Positions 1 to 9,929 of a stretch of 64,000 nucleotides of DNA are shown here, one piece after another. A model generated the notes under the pieces. The model saw only the letters and a list, made by a program, of their open reading frames with translations. It did not search any database and had not been told where the DNA came from. The DNA comes from Channallabes apus (Eukaryota > Chordata > Actinopteri > Siluriformes > Clariidae): assembly GCA_030522415.1 (NCBI GenBank), contig CM060105.1, forward strand, positions 14,530,277 through 14,594,276, read 5' to 3'. Numbering within the stretch: the first letter of the stretch is position 1; every line of letters begins with the position of its first letter. A program made the position numbers and the translations under genes.

Positions 1-491
1 TGTATAAAGCAGAATCCTGTATCGTAGTTGGTGTAATACCCAGGTTTCCATCAGAACACACCCTGAGAAATTAACCAGTTCGGATAAGGTGCAGCAGGTT
101 ATTGACGTAAAGCACATGCAGATTATATCACAACCATAATTCATATATATCGAGGATCAAACAAACCTGCTGTAACATTGTCATGAATCAGAGTTACACA
201 CCGTACTAGAGTACCTAACAGCTTTACGTGTTTGTGTTATGATTAACCGCACCTGGTCCTGTACAGAGTGGACCTCCTGATAAGGCCAATTAGTTTTCGC
301 ATGATTAATCACGCTGCTTCTTTTTTTTTTTTTTTTTTTTTAATCAAACACTTATCGACTCCAGCCTCGGAGCAGGCATCTCTGCGTCACTTTACTCCAC
401 TCTGACTCTGAGCAGCTCAGCAACACATCAGCTCCTGAGAACATTCCACTTCAACATCGCAGATTAGTAATATCATTCAGGTTTCTTCCAG

Positions 492-2206
492 ATGGAGGTC
501 TCTATGAAGCGCTGGGTTACATGGACAGCACTCTGCATCACCGCGTTATTGATGTCAGGTAGGAAATAAGACATTTTTTTTTATAGATTTTTAGGTTGAT
601 TATTTTGTATGAGAGATTCTTTTTATTTATATAAAAATTATTTGTCTAGTAATAAAAATGAAAACAGAAAACTGTTGATTTGGAAACATAAATTTAAATT
701 TAAATTAAAAAAATTTATTATTTAATTTTGTATAAAAATATATATTTAATAATGCTATGAAAATGGCACTCTGCAAGAGAACAGTGTCTATCAGTGTGTG
801 CTATTTATATTTTATTCAACATTACTAAACCAGTTATTTTGGAGGTTGGCGGCATGGTGCATAGTGGTTAGCACTGTCACCTTGCACCTCCAGGGTCTGG
901 GTTCGATTCCCGCCTCTGGTCCCCATGCTTAGTGGGTTTCCTCCGAGTACTCCGGTTTCCTCCCACAGTACAAAGACATGCAGATTACGCTGCATGAGTG
1001 TGTGCCCTGCAATGAATTAGTACCACGTCCAGGGTGTACTCTGCCTTGTGCATTAAGTCTCCTGAGATAGCAATAGTTTTCCAATTATAGAGTGAGTGTA
1101 TGGTGGCGTTGGAAAACTTTTTGTCACCCCACCCATTCACACACAAACCTAATTAATTACCTAACTAATATTATTATTATTTTTTAAATCCACCTAAGAC
1201 ACTCAGAACTCCCAGTTAGCATTTAATTCAACTAGTTTTCATAACCACTTTATGACTGTTTTTGAAATATATTCTATTTAAATTCACATAAATTATGTAA
1301 AGCTTATTTTATTTTATTTTATTTTAATTTTTTTCTTCTGTTTACCGGATTTCAGCTCAGAATATCTGTGAAGGTATTTTCATTAATACTAACATGGTGA
1401 TATAACAAATCCTAACATTTCTACATATATGTAGTAAAAGATGATTATTTCATGCTGTTTATCACTGCAGGCTCTGCTGAAAGTGCAGATATAAATAAAC
1501 CCGAGACGCTGCTTGTGGATTCACAGAGTTATTACTTCAGCATTGAGATCATGAACCGCATCTACAACGATTCTCTCCAGAACCCCAGTTCTCTAGACTA
1601 TAAGAGGATGTTCAACGAAGTTAGCAGCGCAGTGAGTGTTCATTGTTCATATATATAAATCAGGCATGCAAAATGTATATATTACTCTAATCTGCTGCAT
1701 TTCACCTTGGTTATAATTTTATTTACCTTTTAAAGTTCTGCAGTGCCTATGGCTGCTCCGACTGTCAAAATAATGCCGCTTATCAGGGTGTGACAGACAT
1801 GAATTTCAGGTAAAAGTACACCATTACCAAGTGCACTGAAAGCAGATCACTAAAGAGTTTAATAATTGTTGTTTCTTTTACGTCTCTGCTTAGTAACAGA
1901 AAGGGATCAGTGATTGCGGACTTCATCGTTATCTTCAAAGGTGGCTTTACCAATCCTACAATACTGAAATACATTTTTCTGAATGCCCTTTCAAGCAATA
2001 ATGAAATAAATGGGCTTGTAATCAACCCTGCATCTCTACAGGGTATGTATGTGCATACACGTGTACACACACACACACACATATAAAAAACACCTAGTGT
2101 ACATGAGTATCAAAATGTCTGTGAAATCTAAATGTAAAACATTTATGCTGATCTCTCCACAGACTCAAGGCATCCCAAACTATTTGGAACATGTCCAAAA
2201 TGGTAG
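492..2206 (+). CDS. Truncated SEA-domain mucin-like gene (copy 1), possible pseudogene or secreted form
   Basis: Exons: 492-558, 1356-1373 (18-nt microexon), 1471-1631, 1736-1809, 1900-2042, and a residual exon from 2163. All junctions are GT-AG and the phases agree, giving 168 residues. Exon 1 is a signal peptide (MEVSMKRW start, hydrophobic core TALCITALLM). Exons 3-5 form one SEA domain with the GSVIA autocleavage motif. The duplication breaks inside exon 6, so the frame reads about a dozen unrelated residues to a TAG at 2204-2206. The Thr/Pro mucin region, transmembrane helix and tail of the full copy are absent. If transcribed, it would yield a small secreted SEA protein; otherwise it is a young pseudogene. 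No open-frame lesion is seen upstream of the break. Relative to copy 2, exon 4 starts Phe-Cys instead of Val-Tyr and has Asn-Ala for Asn-Gly. Confidence 0.6.
846..1075 (+). repeat. Degenerate tRNA-derived SINE (DANA/Mermaid-like) in copy 1 intron 1
   Basis: It carries a tRNA-like head (box A around AGTGGTTAGCACTGTC, box B GGTTCGATTCC) followed by the characteristic GGTTTCCTCC body and a CCTGCAATGAATTAG segment. The middle and tail are shortened relative to the copy at 3117. The same insertion is present at 20540-20768, so it predates the duplication. Confidence 0.85.
1356..1373 (+). other. 18-nt candidate microexon in copy 1
   Basis: A CAG acceptor at 1353-1355 and an AAG/GTATTT donor at 1373/1374 flank 18 bases coding AQNICE, phase 1 to phase 1. 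Inclusion or skipping therefore both keep the frame. The aligned donor in copy 2 is AT instead of GT (21079-21080), so only copy 1 could use it. Whether it is a true exon is not proven. Confidence 0.45.
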
Positions 2207-3110
2207 CAAGCATGGTACACACTACTGTATGTAGGCCGTCTGGTTAAAATACAAGTTTATAACAGATTATTACAAATAAAATGAAAACTCACTTTTCTGA
2301 ACAGAGTTTCCCCATATGTACCCTGGTGTTGTCATGTTTCTGTATTTTCTCTGACAGGTGCTTCATATATCTCACTCCTGTAACTGTCTATGTTTGTTCT
2401 TTCTCTAAAAGACATGACTGAGTTGATCTGAGATAAGGTATGTTAGTCAGAGATGATTCTAGGGTCTGGGGCCTAAGGACAAAATATTCAGGAGCGCTCT
2501 CCAACCAGCGTTCATCACCGGCTCTACAGAAAAGACGGAATTTGGGTGAAAAGAATTTCCTGAAATGTATTTCTTCTTTCACAGCAACAACTTTTTAGAA
2601 AACTTTATGAATCCACAAAAAGTAGAGCTTATTGCATTTTTAAAAATTCATTTAATACCAATGACAATTTAGAGAAAATCATAAATATTTACAAAATGTC
2701 TTGCATGTGTAAGACCACGTGGTTTCCAAATATGTCAAAATCAATTCATTATTAGATGTTATTTGTTTTGATGTCAAATTTGACAGTTATAATTATAAAA
2801 TGAGTAACATCAATAACGGATTCAAAAGCTTCACACAAAACTGCTAAATAAAATAAATTATGATGTTTCTAAACAAATAAAGAGAGACATTTGATATAAC
2901 TTTTGCATTTGTCCAGTGCTCTTCACCTAGTGCCGTCTGATGAAGGAACAATTTCAAATGTATTTTTCTATATTTTTTATTTTAAAAAATAAAACTCTTT
3001 TTGGGTAACAGTAGCATCAGTGACATAGTTTGGGGTGACTGATATTTATTTTGTATTATTAATCAATTATTGTTTCATGATTTTAGAGTTTAATTAATTA
3101 CAAATTATTG
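2168..3110. other. Unassigned AT-rich stretch after the duplication breakpoint
   Basis: No convincing exon, RNA gene or recognisable repeat was seen. It does not resemble the sequence that follows the same point in the full gene copy, so it marks foreign sequence joined at the breakpoint. Confidence 0.6.
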
Positions 3111-3116
3111 AATTAT

Positions 3117-3485
3117 AGTGGGTGGCGCGGTGGTGTAGTGGTTAGCACTGTCGCCTTGCACCTCCAGGGTCTGGGTTCGATTCCCGTCTCTGTGTGCATG
3201 GAGTTTGCATGTTCTCCCCGTGCTTGGTGGGTTTCCTCCGGGTACTCCGGTTTCCTCCCACAGTCCAAAGACATGCAGGTTAGGCTAATTGGTGTTCCTA
3301 AAAATTGCCTGTAGTGTGTGATTGGGTGTGTGAGTGTGTGTATGTGTGTGTGCCCTGCGATGGATTGGCACCCTGTCCAGGGTGTACCCCGCCTAGTGCC
3401 CGAAGTCTCCTGGGATAGGATCCAGGTCCCCCGCAACCCTGAACACAGGATTAAGCGGTATAGAAAATTAATGAATGAATTAATT
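3117..3485 (+). repeat. Full-length DANA/Mermaid-like SINE
   Basis: The element starts GGGTGGCGCGGTGGTGTAGT, has box A and box B of a tRNA promoter, a TTTGCATGTTCTCCCCGTG body, a GTGTGTGAGTGTGTG stretch and a GATTAAGCGGTATAGAAAAT 3' end with a short GAAT-type tail. A nearly identical copy lies at 30476-30862, which makes this family young in this genome. Confidence 0.9.
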
Positions 3486-3627
3486 ATTGTTTATTTTATA
3501 TGATGTTGACGTTATTGTGATTCAGATTTATTTCATTAAAAAAATCTTTAGCTGAAAAGTACATGGTCTGACTTTGATGTAATTTCATTGAACTTGGCTT
3601 TAAAAAATAAATAAATAAATAATTATA

Positions 3628-5249
3628 CAGTGGTGTGAAAAAACTATTTGCCCCCTTCCTGATTTCTTATTCTTTTGCATGTTTGTCACACTTAAATGTT
3701 TCTGCTCATCAAAAACCGTTAACTATTAGTCAAAGATAACATATTTGAACACAAAATGCAGTTTTTAAATGAAGGTTTACGTTATTAACGGAGAAAAAAA
3801 CTCCAAATCTACATGGCCCTGTGTGAAAAAGTGATTGCCCCCCTTGTTAAAAAATAACTTAACTGTGGTTTATCAGACCTGAGTTCAATTTCTGTAGTCA
3901 CCCCCAGGCCTGATTACTGCCACACCTGTTTCAATCAAGAAATCACTTAAATAGGAGCTACCTGACACAGAGAAGTAGACCAAAAGCACCTCAAAAGCTA
4001 GACATCATGCCAAGATCCAAAGAAATTCAGGAACAAATGAGAACAAAAGTAATTGAGATCTATCAGTCTGGTAAAGGTTATAAAGCCATTTCTAAAGCTT
4101 TGGGACTCCAGCGAACCACAGTGAGAGCCATTATCCACAAATGGCAAAAACATGGAACAGTGGTGAACCTTCTCAGGAGTGGCCGGCCGACCAAAATTAC
4201 CCCAAGAGCGCAGAGACAACTCATCCGAGAGGCCACAAAAGACCCCAGGACAACATCTAAAGAACTGCAGGCCTCACTTGCCTCAATTAAGGTCAGTGTT
4301 CACAACTCCAGCATAAGAAAGAGACTGGGCAAAAACGGCCTGCATGGCAGATTTCCAAGGCGCAAACCACTTTTAAGCAAAAAGAACATTAAGGCTCGTC
4401 TCAATTTTGCTAAAAAACATCTCAATGATTGCCAAGACTTTTGGGAAAATACCTTGTGGACCGACGAGACAAAAGTTTAACTTTTTAGAAGGTGCGTGTC
4501 CCGTTACATCTGGCGTAAAAGTAACACAGCATTTCAGAAAAAGAACATCATACCAACAGTAAAATATGGTGGTGGTAGTGTGATGGTCTGGGGTTGTTTT
4601 GCTGCTTCAGGACCTGGAAGGCTTGCTGTGATAGATGGAACCATGAATTCTACTGTCTACCAAAAAATCCTGAAGGAGAATGTCCGGCCATCTGTTCGTC
4701 AACTCAAGCTGAAGCGATCTTGGGTGCTGCAGCAGGACAATGACCCAAAACACACCAGCAAATCCACCTCTGAATGGCTGAAGAAAAACAAAATGAAGAC
4801 TTTGGAGTGGCCTAGTCAAAGTCCTGACCTGAATCCTATTGAGATGTTGTGGCATGACCTTAAAAAGGCGGTTCATGCTAGAAAACCCTCAAATAAAGCT
4901 GAATTACAACAATTCTGCAAAGATGAGTGGGCCAAAATTCCTCCAGAGCGCTGTAAAAGACTCGTTGCAAGTTATCGCAAACGCTTGATTGCAGTTATTG
5001 CTGCTAAGGGCGGCCCAACCAGTTATTAGGTTCAGGGTACAATTACTTTTTCACACAGGGCCATGTAGGTTTGGATTTTTTTTCTCCCTAAATAATAAAA
5101 CCCCTCATTTAAAAACTGCATATTGTGTTTACTTGTGTTATCTTTGACTAATAGTTAAATGTGTTTGATGTTCAGAACCATTTTGTGTGACAAACATGCA
5201 AAAGAATAAGAAATCAGGAGGGGGGAAAATAGTTTTTCACACCACTGTG
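3628..5249 (+). mobile_element. Tc1-family DNA transposon with long terminal inverted repeats
   Basis: The ends are inverted repeats of about 200 bp beginning CAGTGGTGTGAAAAA and closing with the complement TTTTTCACACCACTG. Both arms carry matching internal blocks (GTTTGTCACAC, CTTTGACTAATAG). The element sits between TA dinucleotides, as expected for Tc1/mariner. It encodes one transposase (4007-5029). The 3' junction has an extra TG before the flanking TATA repeat, so the exact right end is uncertain by two bases. Confidence 0.93.
4007..5029 (+). pseudogene. Tc1 transposase, one in-frame nonsense codon
   Basis: The reading frame is 341 codons long from ATG 4007 to TAG 5029, with only one interruption: TAA at 4478-4480, directly after the first catalytic block DETKV. 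The same frame continues without a shift. The N-terminal half has paired helix-turn-helix DNA-binding domains (AISKALGLQRTTVRAIIHKW and the region around residues 65-110, with the GRP linker). The C-terminal half has the DDE catalytic fold: Asp in WTDET, Asp in QQDNDPKHTSK and Glu in SPDLNPIEMLW, the DD34E spacing of Tc1 elements. All three acidic residues are present. The length equals the usual 340 residues, so this copy is a single-mutation fossil. Confidence 0.92.
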
Positions 5250-7700
5250 TATATATATATATATAAAATAAAATATTGAACATTAAAGTAGGAAAATTAA
5301 TTTAATAGTTGAAAATACATACTGTAGTATATTTCCTGAACATATTCATTTGTCTCTTATTTTATTTAAATCATTTTGGAATCAGCAAAACTAAGTGACA
5401 GCACTTTTCACCATTTTTGTAGAATGTCATCATTTTGGTTCCCCTAATGGGGCCAAGCATTTGCCTGTCTGGCCGGTTGACAAGCAGCATCTTTTAGTTG
5501 AGCAATGTTGATGGAGAGCTCTGCTAGCTGGCAACTCCCTCAAATTCTAGCAGGTTAGGTACAGTATGATGACAGCTTGTGCAAGAAGTGCAAGCGATTC
5601 TGGATCACATGTAGAATGCACTGCTTGCCTGAAAACTTCATATGACAATAATATGAATGAGAGTAAGGCAAGACTTGATGCTGATTGGACCATATTCAGA
5701 GAGACCGGCAGGACTACTGTAACAATCTACAATAATGACAGATAATTTGATAAAAAAATTAAATCTCTTCAACTCTTTGGTGGCACATCATTTGACCACC
5801 CTAAATAACAAACAATCTAAAATGAATCTGTTTAACATAAATACCATACAAACTTCAATGTATTTTTTTTTCAAAATAGTATTTAATTATAGAAATGATT
5901 CTAATAACCTACACACCTCAATTTGTTTTTAAATGATGGATCCCCTCTTAAAACCTGTGGAAGCAGTAAACTAGCATACAGGATTGCCTACATGTTTTTT
6001 TTTTTTTTTTTTTACTTCTTTTTTTCTGACGCCATTTTTATTAAATTATTCAATAATGGCACATTCGAAAATGTTGTCTGAGGTTTTATTTGCACAATAT
6101 ACTAAGACCCATTCGGATCAGATGTTTTCACACAAACATACATAGACTTACACTAAAAGACCTTTTAACATTACTGTGTACCTTAATCAGTTATACTTAT
6201 GGTTTTTGACCAATAGATGGCATTATTGTTTATTTTTTTTATGTGATTATTAATATTTTTTTCATGTGAGATAAAACATATGCCCTTATTATACGGTATT
6301 ATGAATAAATAATATTTGTTTCGTTACACTCTAAGTGTTATCACAATGCAATATGACAGGAAGTGGTGGGGGGGGGGGTAATACAGTTGTCTAATTAATG
6401 TAAAAAAAATTTAATGTATACAAAAAATGTTAGAATTTTAATTGTTTAAATGTTCTATAGATTCTTTCAAATTGTTAAGAACTTCTATAGATCTGCAACA
6501 GCACTTACTATCACTATGATTTTAATGTTCTAAAGAGCAATTCATTATTTCTCTAGAACTTGATGGAATTTTAAAGAAGCTGTAAATGTTTTATTGATGT
6601 TTTCTTTTAAACAAAATCCAATCAGATGTACGTGTTATAATTCTCTCATTTCTAAACTGCTGTAAAAAGATCCACAATTTACACAAACATCTTCTTGTAT
6701 TTTCTGATATTTTAATCATTGTTTCCTATGCTGTAATGCATTATACATTCTCCTTAATTATCCATTTGATTGAGGCATGGCGAGAAACATCAACCCTTGA
6801 AGGTGTGATGTGACAGGGATACAAAAATTAAAAAGTAACTAAAAGTTCTAGATCAGTTTCTATCTATTTCCAGTTATTTTTCCTTTAGAAATTTGTATTT
6901 AATGCATGATGATTGAGTTCATGTCACACTGTGCAATGAACTACATTTCTTTTGATCATTGAATACAGGAGTCACTGGAACATACAGTAAATAATGTGTG
7001 AGAAATTAAACTATAATGTCTATAAAACACTAGTTTGCAGTAAAACAAAAAAAAGGTATTTTGAACACTGAACTCAAACTTCAGATTTTGGGGATAAGTT
7101 ATGAAGAGATTTATGGAGAAACAAGGTTACAATGATGAATTCAAATTTTTGGTGTAATATTACATGTTTTTCAATTTTATGTTATAACTCTAGTTAAAAT
7201 ATAAAAATTCTTTTTTGTTTCATTTTTTATTTTTATTCCACTGCTCTGTTCCATTTACACTACTACTGTATGCAACACAGTGCTGCTGAATTCCACAGAA
7301 TCTGATTGGTCAGGAGGTGATTTTTTATTTATTTTTTTGCTGAGGAATGCTCTACTTTATCAGTATAAACATAAATCATGCAGCTTCCGAACCCCAACCA
7401 GCACTCATTCAGGACAAATATTTAAACAGGAATAAAAGCCACATTCCTCATACCCACAGTAGCACAGAGATGTCAAACCCTCAGCATTCGGTTTCTCCTT
7501 AAACACACATGATTCAACTTATCAGCTAATTAAACCTGATGTTCAAGGTGTGTTAAAGCAGTGAAAACATGCAGATGCTTTTTAAAGGGTAGAAAATTGA
7601 TGCATGCCCTCATCTCTGACTAAAAAGAGCAAATAACATGGAATTAAATTAACATCAACATTATCAATTCACTAAATCTGTTTATGATAAAGCTGTGTTC
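5250..7700. other. AT-rich stretch with no recognised gene
   Basis: Only low-complexity runs (poly-T near 5996-6014, a G10 run near 6369) and short non-coding open frames are seen. The section near 7240-7400 contains a CTGATTGGTCAGGAGG motif typical of a dispersed fish repeat, but ends could not be defined. Confidence 0.5.
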
Positions 7701-7714
7701 TTTAGGAATAATTT

Positions 7715-7920
7715 GTTGTTGTTGTTGTTGGTCTTTCGGCTGCTCCCGACAAGGGGTCGCCACAGCGGAATATCCAGTCCGCATAACAACTTGGCACAGG
7801 TTTTACGCCGGATGCCCTTCCTGACGCAACCCTCCCATTTAACCGGGCTTGGGACCGGCACTGCATCCAGTGGCTGGGGGGTTTGGACACTGGCTGGGAA
7901 TCGAACCAAGAATGAAAATT
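7715..7920 (-). repeat. tRNA-derived SINE, reverse orientation
   Basis: Read on the minus strand, it starts with a tRNA-like head (GGTTCGATTCCCAGCC) and ends in TTCCGCTGTGGCGACCCC...AGCAGCCGAAAGACCAACAA, followed by a CAA repeat tail. The same family occurs diverged at 28165-28400 and 55868-56010. Confidence 0.8.
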
Positions 7921-8489
7921 TTCCTCCAAGTTAATTGAATAACAGGACAGCAAGAAGAGTAACTGATGCTAAATTCAACTAAATCTCTACTTAGAGAGAT
8001 AGATGAACTAAGCGTGAACTCATCAGGTCACCATGTCCACATACAGCATCAACAGGAAATAAAATGTTATTGAATGAGTTTACAGTAATATTTACTTTAC
8101 ATTAAATCAACATGTAGACAGAACTGTGCAAACGTTGACGCCCCCATATTTGGTCCCTGGCAAATATTTTTATTATGAATCTAGCATTACTACTGAGCCT
8201 TGATTACCTGCTACTACTATATGTGATTACTCTGAAAATAATTACATTCATGGCTTTTTTTCTTGTTTTTTCCTTTCCTAAACACTTCCCTTCTAAAGAG
8301 ACTTAAGTCCAATAAAGTCTAAAATAAAAATAAATAAGATCTAGGAGACATAGAACACACGACACTCAACACACACCTGGCAAAAGTGGAGAAAAGAAAC
8401 AAAGAGGAAAACTGGATTTAAATAAGTTTACTCGTTAAGGCAAAGGTGAAGCAGGTGTGAGTGTTTAAAGGACACATGATGGATTCGGG

Positions 8490-8945
8490 TGATTCGGGCT
8501 GCTGGGAAATGTAGTGCTTGTCTGACATTTTTAAACCCAAATTTCATATGGAGAATTGAAACGGATTTTGTTATGAGAATAACAACTCATTTTATTTCTC
8601 AATATAATCCCTTGCTTTCACTAGTGCTTGAATGTAATCAATGGAGTACGTTTATGATTGGACATGCCATGATTGGACTGTCTGTCTGATTCCTGTCTAA
8701 AACGCTGGCCTCCCAGGAACTCCTTTACTGACCCAATCATGTGGAAATAGCTTGGAGTGATGTAAGGACTGTACGGGGGATGTGGTAATAACTCCCAGGA
8801 GATTTACTGTAATGTGCAAGTGGTGTTGGTGAATGATTGTCAGTCATCGATTTTCCAGAATGTTCACGGGGAACGACTGCATCTTCTGTCAATGTCAGTT
8901 TAGTTCCTTGGGTTATTTCATCACAAGACTTGAACACCTCTCATA
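8490..8945 (-). mobile_element. Mariner-like remnant, antisense
   Basis: The block CTGGCCTCCCAGGAACTCC and the end ACTTGAACACC match, in reverse, the mariner pieces at 53526-53813 and 55134-55845 (TTCCTGGGAGGCC; GTTCAAGTCAAA). No open transposase frame remains. The boundary at about 8941 abuts the third copy of the SEA-gene upstream sequence. Confidence 0.5.
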
Positions 8946-9045
8946 CTATATATATGTCAAGGATCAAACAAATCTGCTACAACAGTGTCATAAATCAGAG
9001 TTACACACATTACTAGAGTATTTAACAGCTTTATATGCTTGTCTT
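8941..9045 (+). repeat. Diverged third copy of SEA-gene upstream sequence
   Basis: About 95 bases (ATATATGTCAAGGATCAAAC through ACAGCTTTATATGCTTG) align with 145-235 and 19865-19955, with roughly one difference in eight. Similarity stops on both sides. It may be a leftover of a further duplicate, or a dispersed repeat that happens to lie in the gene's promoter region. Confidence 0.6.
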
Positions 9046-9379
9046 AAATATGCTCATTTACATTTGTTCTCATGGCACTATGGTCACATCCTTCATTCAT
9101 TAAATCCTCTTTTTCATTAGTACTTGCTGGTTAAATACAGTACTTGCTGGTTCACTCTCTAATACATGCTGGGGAACCCTGGGATCTCACGTATATTTTC
9201 ATTCCCACCTGTATATACAATTATCATGCATGTGTACATACAGTAGAAGCAGTATTTTCATATTCATATATTATTTGATAGCATTTTTCTACATCTTTAA
9301 TGCACCTTAAACTTGACACAATTATTCCCTTGTTAATGCACCTTAAAATTGTTAACAGTGTTGATTAATGTATCTTCCT

Positions 9380-9491
9380 TTTTTTTCATTGCAATTCTTG
9401 TTTGCTGCTTAAATGTTTTACATTATGTGAACTGGCTGCTGTAACCATACAATTTCACATTGGGATTAATAAACTTTTATCTATCTATCTC

Positions 9492-9523
<32 letters not shown>

Positions 9524-9525
9524 GT
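9380..9525 (+). repeat. Truncated LINE 3' end with TATC microsatellite tail
   Basis: It ends CACATTGGGATTAATAAACTTT followed by about ten TATC units. The TTGGGATTAATAAA signature is the 3' end of L2/CR1/Rex1-type LINEs, as also seen at the end of the LINE at 47.6 kb. Confidence 0.65.
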
Positions 9526-9916
9526 CTCAAAAAAAATCTCAGGAAAATAATTTACAATAATAGAAATGTTTACATGATTATAATAAATTGTGATTACAAG
9601 GTTATCATGTCACCAGGTTTAAAGTAAGCACCAAACCAGTGTTCTGCCTTGATGTGATTTCAGTGGGAAATTTTGGGTAATGTGGGTACATGGGCCAAAT
9701 TGGATTATAATGTATTTAGTAAAAGGATGGAAAGATCCAATTTACTTAATATGTAGTGAACTCAACAGTGAGCAACCAAAAAATGGGCAAGAAGTCCATG
9801 TGCACATGTGAGTCATTTAAAGAAATAATGTTCTTGTTAAACACAGATATATGATTACTCAGTGAAAATACTTTAATCGTGTTTTCTTTTTCTTCTATTT
9901 TCAAGGACCTTGTTTC

Positions 9917-9929
9917 TCTTTAAATGCCA
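9917..9929. repeat. Target-site duplication, left copy
   Basis: Thirteen bases TCTTTAAATGCCA recur exactly at 13291-13303, on both sides of the reverse-strand LINE. Confidence 0.88.

Larger units (their letters stand above)
1..2167. repeat. Segmental duplication, copy 1 (5' part of SEA mucin gene)
   Basis: This stretch matches 19721-21888 almost base for base, apart from small indels and substitutions. It covers the promoter region, exons 1-5 and their introns, and a SINE shared at the same place. The match stops abruptly six bases into the next exon (after 2167). The left end runs off the window, so the full unit is unknown. Confidence 0.93.

Noticed and set aside
3140..3190. tRNA gene (box A and box B motifs)
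   Set aside because: The motifs belong to SINE heads; no cloverleaf with paired acceptor and anticodon stems could be built here or in the other SINE heads.
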